DNA of 64,000 bases, from assembly GCF_014193585.1 (NCBI RefSeq), contig NZ_BLXY01000001.1, positions 106,033-170,032 on the forward strand. The letters run 5' to 3'. The position numbers were made by a program, and so were the translations under genes. The DNA is from Geomonas paludis (GTDB taxonomy: Bacteria; Desulfobacterota; Desulfuromonadia; Geobacterales; Geobacteraceae). Below are positions 32,725 to 41,805 of this stretch, one piece after another. The number at the start of each line of letters is the position of its first letter. The stretch's first letter is position 1. Below the pieces are notes generated by a model. The model saw nothing but the letters and a program-made list of their open reading frames with translations. It had not been told where the DNA came from and made no database searches.

Positions 32725-33924
32725 CTAGGGGGACAGGCACCTGGCGGAGCCTGTCCCCTCCTTCTCCAGGGTGCTCGCGGCGAACAGCACCGCCGCCGCG
32801 AGGCCGATCCAGCCGGCGGCATGAAAGACGGCGGTCAGCCCGAAACGACTCTGCAGCCATCCCCCGAGCAGCGGTCCCACCACGAATCCCGCATTCAGTG
32901 CAGCATTGAAGATGCCTATCGCCAACCCCGTCCCGTGACGCTCCCCCTGTTCCAGAAGAAGCGCGGTGCTGGCAGGCTGCGACAGCACGCTGCACAGCCC
33001 GATCCCGCCCCCCAGCATGAGCACCTGGTGAAACCCCTGGGCCACGGGAATCAGGAAGTAGAGCAGCGATACCGAGATCCCTCCCAGAAGCACCAGGGCT
33101 TTACGGGGCAGTCGGTCCGAAAGCCGGCCTACCGGTCGCAGCAGTGAACTGATGACCACGGTGCTGGAAGCGAGCACCATGCCGGTCTGGGTACCGGTGA
33201 GCCCCAGACGCGCATCCAGGAGGATGGGGAGAAAACCCGCCAGGAGCGAGATTCCGCACCCCCTGCCGAAGATGAAGGCCAAAAGCCCACCCATGCTGCC
33301 GTGGCGCGCCACCTCCAGTGCGGCAGGCAAGGCGAGACCGGATTGTCGCCTGCTGGCGGGCCTTGCCGTATGAGGCTGGGCCGGTATCTGCCACAGGGCG
33401 AGTGCCAGGGCGAACACGCACAGCAGTACCAGGCTGACGAAGATGCCATAAAAGCCCCAGACATCGTGCAGCACCCCGCCCAGCAGCGGCCCGACGCCGA
33501 CGGCAAGATAGAAGGAGATGTCAAAGGTCCCGGCCGCGCGTCCCTCACCTTTGCGGCCGCCCACCACCGCAACCAGGGAGAGCATCACCGGCCTGAACAT
33601 GGCGCACGATGCTCCCTGAAGCAGTCGCAACAACGCGATGAGGGTGAGTTGGGAACAAAAGAGGTAGCCAAGTGAGACGAGAAGATAGAGCGTGAGGCTG
33701 AGCGTGGCGGCACGGCGGGCGCCGATGCGATCGACGCAGGCCCCCATGACGGGACTCAAAGCGATCTTCGACAGGGAGAAAAGCAGCAGTGGCAGCCCCA
33801 GCAGGACGCCGCGTCCGCCGAGGGAAAAAAGGTAGGTGGAAAAGAAGGCGTCGGCGATGCCGAAACCGAGGCTGGTGGCGAAGTTGATCAGAAACAGCGA
33901 CTTGAACAGCTTTCCATTCTTCAT
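32725..33924 (-). CDS. MFS transporter
   Basis: A 399-residue major facilitator protein with about twelve hydrophobic helices and the loop motif GACVDRIGARRAA between helices 2 and 3, and a second, RPVGRLSDRLPRKA, between 8 and 9. ATG 33924 is chosen because AAGGA lies 7 nt upstream; the longer frame to 34095 runs through a G-rich repeat. The last ten residues (about GTGSARCLSP) and the stop are supplied by a family A repeat, so the natural C-terminus was probably altered. Substrate unknown; drug or organic-acid export is typical of such loops. Confidence 0.85.
   Translation of the reverse strand: MKNGKLFKSLFLINFATSLGFGIADAFFSTYLFSLGGRGVLLGLPLLLFSLSKIALSPVMGACVDRIGARRAATLSLTLYLLVSLGYLFCSQLTLIALLRLLQGASCAMFRPVMLSLVAVVGGRKGEGRAAGTFDISFYLAVGVGPLLGGVLHDVWGFYGIFVSLVLLCVFALALALWQIPAQPHTARPASRRQSGLALPAALEVARHGSMGGLLAFIFGRGCGISLLAGFLPILLDARLGLTGTQTGMVLASSTVVISSLLRPVGRLSDRLPRKALVLLGGISVSLLYFLIPVAQGFHQVLMLGGGIGLCSVLSQPASTALLLEQGERHGTGLAIGIFNAALNAGFVVGPLLGGWLQSRFGLTAVFHAAGWIGLAAAVLFAASTLEKEGTGSARCLSP
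32727..32759. repeat. Palindromic repeat, family A copy 4
   Basis: Same 33 bp as copy 3. It encodes the last residues and touches the stop codon of the MFS gene read from the other strand. Confidence 0.85.
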
Positions 33925-33949
33925 GTCGGCGTCCTTGCGGGGCAGTTGC

Positions 33950-34045
33950 CCCCCTCCCCTTGCGGCTTCACCCACCCCCCAGCCCCCTCCCGCCTTCGCG
34001 GACCGAAGCGCTACGGCGCGCAGGCCCGTCAAGGGAGGGGGAGCC
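33950..34045. repeat. G-rich palindromic repeats, family C
   Basis: Facing copies of the CCCCTCCCCTTGCGG and GTCAAGGGAGGGG elements between the flavocytochrome and MFS genes. Confidence 0.65.
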
Positions 34046-34127
34046 CCGGGCCCGAAATGCCGCTGAGCCATGGTGAAGCGCCCTGCGCTTGGCAACGCAT
34101 GGCGCTTCTTTTGTTACGGGTTCCCCC

Positions 34128-35924
34128 CTACTTCTCTTTCTTGATGAAGCTCGCCGCGTTGCTGCCGGCGATCCTGCCGAAGACCACGGTGTCCGTGATG
34201 GCGTTGCCGCCCAGGCGGTTCCAGCCGTGCACGCCGCCGGTCACCTCGCCCGCTGCGTAGAAGCCGGTGACCGGGTTGCCGTCCTTGCCGATGACCTGCG
34301 CCTCGGTGTTGATCTTCACGCCGCCCATGGTGTGGTGGCGCCCCGGCTTGACCCAGATGGCGTAGTACTTCGGCCCGTCCACCGGGCGCGGGATGTCCTG
34401 ACGCTGGAATTCCGGATCCTTTTTCGCCTCGAAGGCCTTGTTGTAGGCAGTTACCGTGGCGGTGAGCGCATCGGCCGGCACGCCCATCTTGGCAGCGAGG
34501 GCGGCGATGCTGTCCGCCTGCTGCACCAGCCCAAGGGTGATGTAGCCGTCGATCTGGACGTTGCTCTTGCGGATGCTCTCGCCCAGCACCAGGAAGGCCG
34601 ACTTCTCAGGCTGCGCCAGGATGGCGGCGGAGGCCTTGTCGCGGGTGGTCAGTTCGTTGACGAAGCGCTTGCCGGCATGGTTGACCAGGATGGCGCCGCT
34701 GCCGCGCACCGTTTCCGACACGAGCACCTTGGTGTCGCCCCCCATGGTCGGGTGAATCTGGATCTGTTCCATGTCGATGAGCTTGGCGCCCGCTTTTTCG
34801 GCGAGGAACATCCCTTCGCCGGTTGCCCCGGGCTGGTTGGAGGAGGCGGTTTCCCTGAACTGCGGCTTGTACGAGCCGACCAGCTCGTTGTTGGCGGCAA
34901 AGCCCCCCGCGGTGTCGATCACGGCCTTGGCGTTGATGGTGTACACGCCGCTGTGCTTCCCCTTCACCTGCACGCCGGTGACGCGCCCCTTGCCGTCGGA
35001 GAGGATCTGCACCACCTCGGAGTTGACGCGGACGTCGAGGTTGCGCTTGGCCGCATTCTCCCGGTACACCTTGATCAGGTGCGGTCCAACCGCGGCCCCG
35101 CCCACGGGACGGTGGGTGCGGTCGACCGCGACGCCGCCCGAACGGACCAGGTCGGTCATGTCGGCACCGAGGGAGACCAGGAAGTCCACCGCATCGGCGG
35201 ATTTGTAGGCCAGCACCTTGACCAGCTCGGGATCGTTCTTGTCACGCCCCCCCTTCATGGTTTCCTTCACCATCTCGGCCGGGTCGTCGTGCATGCCGAG
35301 CCGCTCCTGGTAACGGGTCCTGGCCGCGTTGATGCCGCCTGCCGCCAGCATGCTGTTGCCGCCGGTGATGGGCATCTTCTCCAGCAGGATCACCCTGGCC
35401 CCGGCGTCGTGGGCGGTGATGGAGGCTACGTATCCCGATCCGCCGGCGCCGATGACGACCACGTCGGTGGACTCGACCCGGTTCGATTTGAGGTCCTTCT
35501 TGCCGGGGGCCGATTCCTGCACCCACTTCTTGTCGGTCGATTCCTTTTCCGTCCCCATGGCTGGGATCTTCATGGCGAAGCTGTGGCAGTAGTTGCAGTA
35601 CGCCTTGGAGGCGGCGTGCCCCTTGTGGCAGGCGGTACAGTTGGTTTCGCCCAGGTGCGAGTTGTGCGGGTTGATGTGCTCCTTGGTCTTCGCGGCGAGG
35701 TCGGCGAAGCCGCCGTGGCACCCCTTGCAGTTCTTGTTCAGCGCCGTCTCGCTGTCGTCGACGGCAAGGGATTTGCCGTGGCAGTCGGCGCAGGTGACCT
35801 GGTTCTTCTTGTGCACCCCGGAGAGGAAGGAGCTCTTGGATGAGTCCGCCCCCGAGGCCGCGGATGCCGCGATGAGCAGGGCCGCAGAGAGCAGCAGTGC
35901 CGGTACGATAGTTTTCCGTGTCAT
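34128..35924 (-). CDS. Periplasmic tetraheme flavocytochrome c (fumarate reductase family)
   Basis: A 598-residue exported enzyme. After a signal peptide (LLLSAALLIAASAASGA) come four c-type hemes (CADCH, CKGCH, CTACH, CNYCH) and a FAD domain starting DVVVIGAGGSGYVAS. Key residues of Shewanella FccA are recognisable: Arg in ETVRGSGAI, His in GRHHTMGG, Arg in NRLGGNAI. The substrate-contact Met of FccA (MITEAVRG) is Leu here (VLVSETVRG), so the acceptor may be another unsaturated acid than fumarate. It is 43 bp downstream of a porin gene and shares its sigma-54 promoter. Confidence 0.9.
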   Translation of the reverse strand: MTRKTIVPALLLSAALLIAASAASGADSSKSSFLSGVHKKNQVTCADCHGKSLAVDDSETALNKNCKGCHGGFADLAAKTKEHINPHNSHLGETNCTACHKGHAASKAYCNYCHSFAMKIPAMGTEKESTDKKWVQESAPGKKDLKSNRVESTDVVVIGAGGSGYVASITAHDAGARVILLEKMPITGGNSMLAAGGINAARTRYQERLGMHDDPAEMVKETMKGGRDKNDPELVKVLAYKSADAVDFLVSLGADMTDLVRSGGVAVDRTHRPVGGAAVGPHLIKVYRENAAKRNLDVRVNSEVVQILSDGKGRVTGVQVKGKHSGVYTINAKAVIDTAGGFAANNELVGSYKPQFRETASSNQPGATGEGMFLAEKAGAKLIDMEQIQIHPTMGGDTKVLVSETVRGSGAILVNHAGKRFVNELTTRDKASAAILAQPEKSAFLVLGESIRKSNVQIDGYITLGLVQQADSIAALAAKMGVPADALTATVTAYNKAFEAKKDPEFQRQDIPRPVDGPKYYAIWVKPGRHHTMGGVKINTEAQVIGKDGNPVTGFYAAGEVTGGVHGWNRLGGNAITDTVVFGRIAGSNAASFIKKEK

Positions 35925-35967
35925 ATTTTGTCTCCTGTTAGTACGTCGTCATTGTCCTGACCAAGCC

Positions 35968-37248
35968 CTAGAAGAGCAGCTGCACCTGGGCGCGCGCCAC
36001 GAGGTCGTCAACCTGCCCCTTGTAGATGTGGCGGTTGCCGACGTCGCCCTGGATCTTCAGGTTGTTGCCGTAGAAGAAGTAGTTGACCGCCCCCTGGATC
36101 TCCGAGATGGAATCGCTGGACACCTGGCGGTTGGGATCCATCCACGCGTAACGGAGGGCCAGTTCCAGGCGCTGCGGTATCACGAAGTAGCCGGCCTGGA
36201 CGTATCCGCCCCTGGCGATCAGTTCCTTGCCGGAGGTTTCACCCACCGCCTTGCCCCAGAAGTACTCGCCCTGCATCGACGCGCCCAGCCACTTGCAGGC
36301 GAAGTCCGCTTCCCAGGAGTCGACGCTGATGTCCTCGGCAGCCTTGGTGCCGAAGTATTTCCCTTTTACTGCCGTACCGAGCCAGCCGTTGGCGTCGGTT
36401 ACGAAGTTGGAGTTGTTGTTGTCGATGGCGGAAGTCGCCGTGGCGCCGGTCCCGGAGACGGTCTTTTTCACGGTATTGAGGTAGTAGCTGCTACCCAGCG
36501 AGACCAGGGGCTTTTGCGAGTATTCGAGGTCCCCCTCGCCGTATTTCATGTCGCCCAGCGGGTTGAAGGTCAGCCTGAAGTTGTACGCGTTGTCGCCGGT
36601 TTTGTTCTTTGTGTTCTGGCCGGCCCCGCCGAAGACGCCCGCATCGTACTTGACCAGCCCGGTCCAGAGGTCGCCGTGCAGGTTGATGCCGGTGTCGTAC
36701 CCCTGCATGAAGGCGTTCCTGACGAAGGAGCCGTCCACGAACTGCTGCGCGGTGTTGGAGGTGATCCACTGCCTGGAGTACTGGATCTTCTCCTGCCCCA
36801 GCATCACCTGCAGTTCGTCGGCGACCCGGTACTTCATGTTCACCTCTTCCATCGCCTTGGAGTTCTCCTTGACCACGTTGGACCAGTTGTAGGTCGCCTT
36901 GTAGGTGAGGTCCTTGGTGAAGGCGTAACCACTCAGGAGAGTCTTGACGCGACGCAGGTTGAACTGGCTCACGTCCTGCTTGTTGGCCACGTCGTAGTTG
37001 TCCAGTTCGTACTGGGCCTGGATCTGGCCGCCCAGCTGCAACTGGAACTTCTGGTCCGGCGAGGTGAGGACGAAGCCCTTGCCCAGCTTGTAGTCGTAAG
37101 GCTTGGACTTGGAAGCTTCCTTGTACTCCGCCTCGGTGATGACACCTTTCTCCTTCAGGATATCCTCCAGGCTCTTCGCCTGGGCATCGTGCCCTACAGC
37201 CATTGCCGCCAGAAAACCTGCCATCGCCACTGCCGCTTTCTGATTCAT
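35968..37248 (-). CDS. Outer-membrane porin (OprP/OprO-like)
   Basis: A 426-residue beta-barrel protein with signal peptide (MAGFLAAMAVGHDAQA), a short SLEDILKEKGVITEAEYKE segment typical of the N-terminus of OprP-like porins, then strands of the barrel (FQLQLGGQIQAQYELDN) and terminal Phe (AQVQLLF). It probably admits the substrate of the flavocytochrome downstream. GGAG precedes the ATG. A sigma-54 promoter lies about 60 bp upstream of the ATG. Confidence 0.85.
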   Translation of the reverse strand: MNQKAAVAMAGFLAAMAVGHDAQAKSLEDILKEKGVITEAEYKEASKSKPYDYKLGKGFVLTSPDQKFQLQLGGQIQAQYELDNYDVANKQDVSQFNLRRVKTLLSGYAFTKDLTYKATYNWSNVVKENSKAMEEVNMKYRVADELQVMLGQEKIQYSRQWITSNTAQQFVDGSFVRNAFMQGYDTGINLHGDLWTGLVKYDAGVFGGAGQNTKNKTGDNAYNFRLTFNPLGDMKYGEGDLEYSQKPLVSLGSSYYLNTVKKTVSGTGATATSAIDNNNSNFVTDANGWLGTAVKGKYFGTKAAEDISVDSWEADFACKWLGASMQGEYFWGKAVGETSGKELIARGGYVQAGYFVIPQRLELALRYAWMDPNRQVSSDSISEIQGAVNYFFYGNNLKIQGDVGNRHIYKGQVDDLVARAQVQLLF

Positions 37249-37305
37249 GATCTTCTCCTTCGGTATGTTGGGGCGCAGGCCCCGTGATTGCTCTTGAACT
37301 CATTA

Positions 37306-37324
37306 GAGCAGGATCGATACCAAA
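37306..37324 (-). promoter_or_regulatory. Sigma-54 promoter of the porin-flavocytochrome operon
   Basis: On the minus strand TTGGTAT-N5-CCTGCT has GG and GC exactly 10 bp apart, fitting TTGGCAC-N5-TTGCT. The NtrC-type activator gene is immediately upstream, which makes a sigma-54 site expected. Confidence 0.6.
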
Positions 37325-37384
37325 GGCGAAATAAGCCTTAACACACTGATATTGCACGGGAATTTGCTTTGAGGAGTGCGGCAA

Positions 37385-37413
37385 CGACTATAGACTCAGG
37401 CTATGGGACTTCC
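37385..37413. promoter_or_regulatory. Second upstream activator site candidate
   Basis: A direct repeat (CTATAGACTCAGGCTATGGG) of the right half of the palindrome near 37470, about 65-100 bp upstream of the sigma-54 promoter. Confidence 0.5.
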
Positions 37414-37462
37414 GGGGAGAAGGAGGGTTATGCGTGTGTTGACGGGGAGTTGCAGCGTTATT

Positions 37463-37494
37463 GCCGAAGTCTATAGCTATAGACTCCGGCAATA
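37463..37494. promoter_or_regulatory. 32-bp palindrome, probable upstream activating sequence
   Basis: The perfect 18-bp core AGTCTATAGCTATAGACT is flanked by TTGCCGA and CCGGCAA, giving one mismatch over the whole dyad. It lies just after the activator gene and about 140 bp upstream of the sigma-54 promoter. It could also act as a transcript hairpin, but there is no T-run. Confidence 0.6.
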
Positions 37495-37499
37495 GGGGT

Positions 37500-38903
37500 T
37501 CAGCCGCGGGCCAGTTTCAGTCGTTTCCAGAGGGAGGGTTGGGAGATGCCCAGCAGCCGTGCCGCCAGTGTCTGGTTGCCGCCGGCGCGGTTCATGGCCT
37601 CTTCGAGGAGGTAATTGGCGGCATTGGCGAAGGTGGGCAGGGGCTCGAAGCCTGCAAAGGGGTTCTGGTCCGGCGCCCGTTCCGCAACGCCTCCACCGGC
37701 GCTGATCGCCTTGGCGAATGAATCCATGGAGAGCATGCGCTCCTTGTGGGTGCTGACCGCGTCGAAGACCATGGCCTTCAACTCGCGGACGTTGCCCGGG
37801 AAGCTGTAGGTGGACAGGAGCTGGACCAGCCCGGGGGGCGGCGTCGGCTTCTTTTTGCCCAGCGTGGCGGCAGCCTCCTCCAGGAACAGGTCGAGCAGGT
37901 ACGGCAGGTCCCCCTTGCGGCTGCGCAGTGGCGGCACCTCCACGTGGTGGGTGCGCAGCCGGTAGAAGAGGTCGCGCCTGAAACTCCCTTCGGCCACTTT
38001 CGCCTCCAGGTTCTGGTGGGTCGCCACCACGACGCGCGCCTTCAGCCTCTTGGGCTGGTCGCTCCCCAGCGGGAAATACTCCCCTTCCTGGAGCAGCCGC
38101 AAAAGTTTCACCTGGGAGGCGATGCTCAGGTCCCCGATCTCGTCCAGGAACAGGGTGCCGTTGGCTGCCGCCTCGATCATGCCGCGGCGCACCCCTTCGG
38201 CCCCGGTGAAGGCGCCCCGCACGTGGCCGAACAGGGTGTCCGAAAAGACGGTGTCGTCGAGCCCGGCGACGTTCACGGCGACCAGCTCGCCCCGGCAACG
38301 GCTCAACCGGTGCGCGGCCTGGGCCAGCAGTTCCTTGCCGGAGCCGCTCTCACCGGTGATCAACAGCGGCAGCGGGCTGACGGCTACCGCCTCGATATAG
38401 GCGAAAAGGGCCTGCATGGTCCGGTCCGCGGTGCAGATGGCGGAAAACGCCTCCGGGTGCTGCAACTCGCAGGACACGAAGCGCCGCGCCATCTCCTTGT
38501 TGTCGCGTTGCAGTTCCAGGTGCTTGATGGCGCGCCCGACGCCGCAGACGATGCGCTCCTCGTCGTCGGTCTTGACGTAGTAGTCGTAGGCGCCGAGCTT
38601 CATGCAGTTGACCACCTTGCCCACCTGGTTCAGGCCGCTCACGACGATCACCGCTACCCCCGGATAACGCTCGGCGATCTGCACCAGGAGGTCCTCCCCC
38701 GATACGTGCGGCATGGTGAGATCGAGCAGGACCAGTCCGATCTCTCCACCGGCGAGGATATCCAGCACGTTGCGACTGTCGCTGCAAAGCTCCACGTTGG
38801 TGATGCCGGAGCTGCTCTCCAGCGCCAGCGACAGCGAGCGCAGCCAGGCCGGTTCATCGTCGACCAGCAGCACCTTGAAGCTTGGGTACAACTCACTGTC
38901 CAT
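37500..38903 (-). CDS. Sigma-54-dependent response regulator (NtrC family)
   Basis: A 467-residue regulator: receiver domain (VLLVDDEPAW, phospho-Asp in VLLDLTMP), AAA+ domain with Walker A GESGSGKE, sigma-54 contact loop GAFTGAE and Walker B TLFLDEIGD, and a Fis-type helix-turn-helix (NQTLAARLLGISQPSLWKRL). ATG 38903 with GGGAG upstream; it overlaps the sensor-kinase gene by 11 bp. The palindromes and the sigma-54 promoter downstream identify the porin-flavocytochrome operon as its probable target. Confidence 0.92.
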   Translation of the reverse strand: MDSELYPSFKVLLVDDEPAWLRSLSLALESSSGITNVELCSDSRNVLDILAGGEIGLVLLDLTMPHVSGEDLLVQIAERYPGVAVIVVSGLNQVGKVVNCMKLGAYDYYVKTDDEERIVCGVGRAIKHLELQRDNKEMARRFVSCELQHPEAFSAICTADRTMQALFAYIEAVAVSPLPLLITGESGSGKELLAQAAHRLSRCRGELVAVNVAGLDDTVFSDTLFGHVRGAFTGAEGVRRGMIEAAANGTLFLDEIGDLSIASQVKLLRLLQEGEYFPLGSDQPKRLKARVVVATHQNLEAKVAEGSFRRDLFYRLRTHHVEVPPLRSRKGDLPYLLDLFLEEAAATLGKKKPTPPPGLVQLLSTYSFPGNVRELKAMVFDAVSTHKERMLSMDSFAKAISAGGGVAERAPDQNPFAGFEPLPTFANAANYLLEEAMNRAGGNQTLAARLLGISQPSLWKRLKLARG

Positions 38904-40611
38904 GTTCACTCCCTGCCACGGCAGCCGGCAGGGCCAGGGTGACCGTGGTCCCCTTGCCGAGGCTGGAATCAAAGCTGATTTCGCCGCCGTGGTCCTTGAT
39001 GATGTTGGCCGAGATGGAGAGCCCCAGGCCGGTCCCCCCGCTCTCGCGCTTGGTGGTGAAGAACGGGTCGGTAAGGTGCTTCAGGTGCTCGGGCGAGATC
39101 CCGGTGCCCTCGTCGCGCACGGTGAGCATCACCCTGCCGGTAGCCGCGTCGTAGCTCGTCTGCAGGGCTATGGCGCGGGTGGGATCCGGCAGCGCCTGTC
39201 CCGCGTTCATGACCAGGTTCACCACCACCTGCTCCAGCCGTTGCTCGTTGCCGAACACCTGGGGCAACCCGTCAGCGTAAGAGGCGCTGAAATTGTTGGT
39301 GGACTTCCGCGTCGCCACGTCCACCAGCCGCACCGCCGTCTGCACCACGTGGTTGAAGTCGAGCAGCTCCTTGCGTGCCTCATCGTCCTTGCGGGCGAAG
39401 TTCTTGAGATCCTCCACCGTCTTCTTGATGCGCTGGGCCCCATCCTGCATCTCGTCCAAAATCAGCGGCACCTCCTGCCGCACCCTCTGATAGCGGATCC
39501 CTCCCAGGGTGAACTCCCCCTCTTCCTCCTGGTACCGGTCCAAAATCCTCTCGGCGTCCCGGAAAATCTTCTTCAGGGTCGGCATGTTCATCAGGATGAT
39601 GCCGGTCGGGTTGTTGATCTCGTGGGCCACCCCCGAGACGAGGATGCCCAGCGCGGCCATCTTGTCGGCCTGCACCAGTTGCTGCTGGTTTCTCTGCAAC
39701 TCGGCCAGGGCGTTGGAGAGCGACTCCGTGCGCTGTGCCACCTGGCGGCGCAACGAGTACGACCAGAACACCGTCGCCGCCAGGATCAGGGAGAGCGGGA
39801 TCACCACCAGTGCCGCGTACTTCGCCACCGTGACCCACGACGTGCGCTGCGGTTCCAGCACCCCGATCCACTTGTCGTAGATCTGGTTGAACTCCCCGGT
39901 CTTCTTGAGGATGGAAAGCCCTTCGTTCATCTGGGCCACCAGTTCGGCGTTCCCCTTTTTCACCGCATAGCAGTAGTAACGCTGCGGCGCCACGTTGGTC
40001 GCCACCGGGACCAGGTTGGTGAGCTTCTCCTCGCGGATGATGTACATGGCCGGCAGCAGGGCCACCACGGCGTAGTCGCACCGGCCGGCCGCCAACTGCT
40101 GCAGGGTCTCCCGGGGGCTGTCGGTCAGCACCAGGTCCGGGTCGTAGTGCCGTTCCTGCAGGTAGCCGTGCATGCCGCCGCCACGGTGCACCAGCACCTT
40201 TTTCCCCTTGAGCTCTTCCAGGCTCTTGACGGCGGGTGTTCCCTTGCGTGCGAAGATGGCCTGAACGATGATGGAGTGCGGCGTCGAGAAATCGTATTCT
40301 TTCGCCCTCGCCTCCGAGTAGGAGAGCCCCTCGAGGATGTCGATGTCGCCGCGGTCCAGCTCTTTGAGGATCTTGCCGAAGTCGCCCAGCCGGATCTCGA
40401 CCTGCAACCCCATGACGCGGGCGATGGCCCTGGTGAGGTCGACGATGTAGCCGGCGGGCTGCCCGCTCTTGTCGAGGAACTGGTAAGGTGGGTAGTTGCT
40501 GTTGCCGCCCACGACGATGACTCTCAGGTCGCGGCCGGATGTCTGTTCGGCGTACGCCCCGGGGACCGGCAGGCACAGAACGATCAGCAACAGTAGGATC
40601 CTGGTCAACAT
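38893..40611 (-). CDS. Sensor histidine kinase with periplasmic solute-binding (SBP_bac_3) domain
   Basis: A 572-residue membrane kinase. Signal peptide (LLLLIVLCLPVPGAYA), then a family-3 solute-binding domain (about 30-260; NYPPYQFLDKSGQPAGYIVDL), one membrane helix (about 285-307), HisKA with GVAHEINNPTGII and an HATPase with GGTGLGLS. The binding domain type usually recognises amino acids or small organic acids. ATG 40611 has AGGAG 9 nt upstream. It is cotranscribed with the sigma-54 activator and should sense the porin/flavocytochrome substrate. Confidence 0.9.
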   Translation of the reverse strand: MLTRILLLLIVLCLPVPGAYAEQTSGRDLRVIVVGGNSNYPPYQFLDKSGQPAGYIVDLTRAIARVMGLQVEIRLGDFGKILKELDRGDIDILEGLSYSEARAKEYDFSTPHSIIVQAIFARKGTPAVKSLEELKGKKVLVHRGGGMHGYLQERHYDPDLVLTDSPRETLQQLAAGRCDYAVVALLPAMYIIREEKLTNLVPVATNVAPQRYYCYAVKKGNAELVAQMNEGLSILKKTGEFNQIYDKWIGVLEPQRTSWVTVAKYAALVVIPLSLILAATVFWSYSLRRQVAQRTESLSNALAELQRNQQQLVQADKMAALGILVSGVAHEINNPTGIILMNMPTLKKIFRDAERILDRYQEEEGEFTLGGIRYQRVRQEVPLILDEMQDGAQRIKKTVEDLKNFARKDDEARKELLDFNHVVQTAVRLVDVATRKSTNNFSASYADGLPQVFGNEQRLEQVVVNLVMNAGQALPDPTRAIALQTSYDAATGRVMLTVRDEGTGISPEHLKHLTDPFFTTKRESGGTGLGLSISANIIKDHGGEISFDSSLGKGTTVTLALPAAVAGSEHGQ

Positions 40612-40887
40612 GGCAAGATGCTCCTGGGTGCAACAGGGTTCAGGTATTGCCAAAGCAAGGAGCACATCGGAGTGAAGGGGAGTTCGCGGCACTTATAACA
40701 CCAGTGGTAACTTGGGGTCAAAGCAAATATCCTTCGCCTCGCCCGGTATGTCCTCTGCAGTGCCCAACCCCTTGCAAATCCCGCACACGCTGTGCGACAA
40801 AAAGGGTTCTTTCCCTTTAAACATATTGACATATATCTTTTTGAATGTTAGTGATGTGTACCAATGTCGGTCACGAAGGAGGATGCT

Positions 40888-41139
40888 ATGGGGCTGCTGG
40901 ACCAACTTCGCGAAACAGCAAGAAGCCAGCATGACGCTGTCGGTCTTCCCGCCTGGCTGGTCGAGGACATCCTCGCTCTCTGCGCAGCCCCCTCCCTTAC
41001 GGAGGGGAGGACCGAACTGCTCGGGCTGCTCCTGCGCCAGGTGGAGGAGTTTGACAGCTATGCCGGGGCGGGCTGCTTCGGCGACTCCGTGAGCGCCGCC
41101 ACCATAGAAGGTACGCTGAACCGTCTGCGCGGCCACTAG
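40888..41139 (+). CDS. Small hypothetical protein
   Basis: An 83-residue acidic, Leu-rich, probably helical protein (MGLLDQLRETARSQHDAVGL). ATG 40888 has AAGGAGG 5 nt upstream; an in-frame ATG at 40864 lacks such a site. No signal peptide or known motif. It is divergent from the sensor kinase and alone in its orientation. Function unknown. Confidence 0.55.
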   Translation: MGLLDQLRETARSQHDAVGLPAWLVEDILALCAAPSLTEGRTELLGLLLRQVEEFDSYAGAGCFGDSVSAATIEGTLNRLRGH

Positions 41140-41286
41140 CGACCCTGTGCCCGGCAGCAATCCGGCGCCGGCCCCCCGACGTTAGGTCCCCCCTTTGCGA
41201 AGGGGGATTAGGCGGGGATTTGCAGTAGCTGCATAGCGGACAGGGGATTCGGCTACCGTGGATAAGGATATATTGCGAGGTGCTAC

Positions 41287-41535
41287 ATGGCGTGTGAACT
41301 CGTCGAGTGCTGCCAGTTTTTCAAAGACAACATGAAGGAACTGCCCAAGGCTGCCGAATATATTCAAAGCAAACTCTGCTTTGGTGACTACGAAAGCTGC
41401 AACAGGTACCAGATCTTCAAGAAGGGCGGAGGAGAGTACCTCCCCTTCGACCTCAACCCCAGCGACCATGAGGCCATCAGCAAGGTCAAGCGCTGCATGT
41501 TGAACAAACTGGAACCAGACCGGAAAGAGCCGTAG
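41287..41535 (+). CDS. Small Cys-containing hypothetical protein
   Basis: An 82-residue protein with five Cys (MACELVECCQFF, KLCFGDYESC, VKRC) and otherwise soluble composition. The Cys spacing could bind a metal or an Fe-S cluster; I do not recognise a family. It has its own strong terminator. Confidence 0.65.
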   Translation: MACELVECCQFFKDNMKELPKAAEYIQSKLCFGDYESCNRYQIFKKGGGEYLPFDLNPSDHEAISKVKRCMLNKLEPDRKEP

Positions 41536-41556
41536 CTGAGCCGGTTCACCCCCCAG

Positions 41557-41589
41557 AAGCCCCCGCCCCGCGGGGGCTTTTTTTTTGTT
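41557..41589 (+). terminator. Intrinsic terminator
   Basis: A 10-bp stem AAGCCCCCGC/GCGGGGGCTT with a 3-nt loop and a run of T. Confidence 0.92.
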
Positions 41590-41621
41590 CATCACCCATC
41601 CCGGGGGCCGTTGCCTTGGTC

Positions 41622-41665
41622 CCCCCTCCCCTTGCGGGAGGGGGTTAGGGGGTGGGGGAAGGTGT
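41622..41665. repeat. G-rich palindromic repeat, family C
   Basis: CCCCTCCCCTTGCGGGAGGG with a trailing GGGGGTGGGGGAAGGTG, nearly identical to the copy at 18896. Confidence 0.75.
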
Positions 41666-41741
41666 CAACAGTTGTGACCGCCGCGGCTCCAACCTATCGC
41701 AATTACCGATCACATCGCACAGTTTTATCGAAACAATCGGT

Positions 41742-41770
41742 TTGACTTATTTTCTACTTACATATAAAAA
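41742..41770 (+). promoter_or_regulatory. Promoter of the double-cubane reductase operon
   Basis: TTGACT (41742-41747) with TATAAA at 15 bp or TAAAAA at 17 bp, about 40 bp before the ATG, in an AT-rich tract. Confidence 0.5.
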
Positions 41771-41805
41771 TCCTCATAATTTTATCTTCGGTGGAGGGAT
41801 CTGTT

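Noticed and set aside
32453-32759. Clustered repeats as a CRISPR array
   Set aside because: Repeat types differ, spacing is irregular, the units are palindromes found elsewhere in the window, and no cas genes are present.
37350-37370. Plus-strand sigma-54-like sequence TTGCACG-N5-TTGCT
   Set aside because: Spacing is off by one, the -24 GG is TG, and no plus-strand gene follows.
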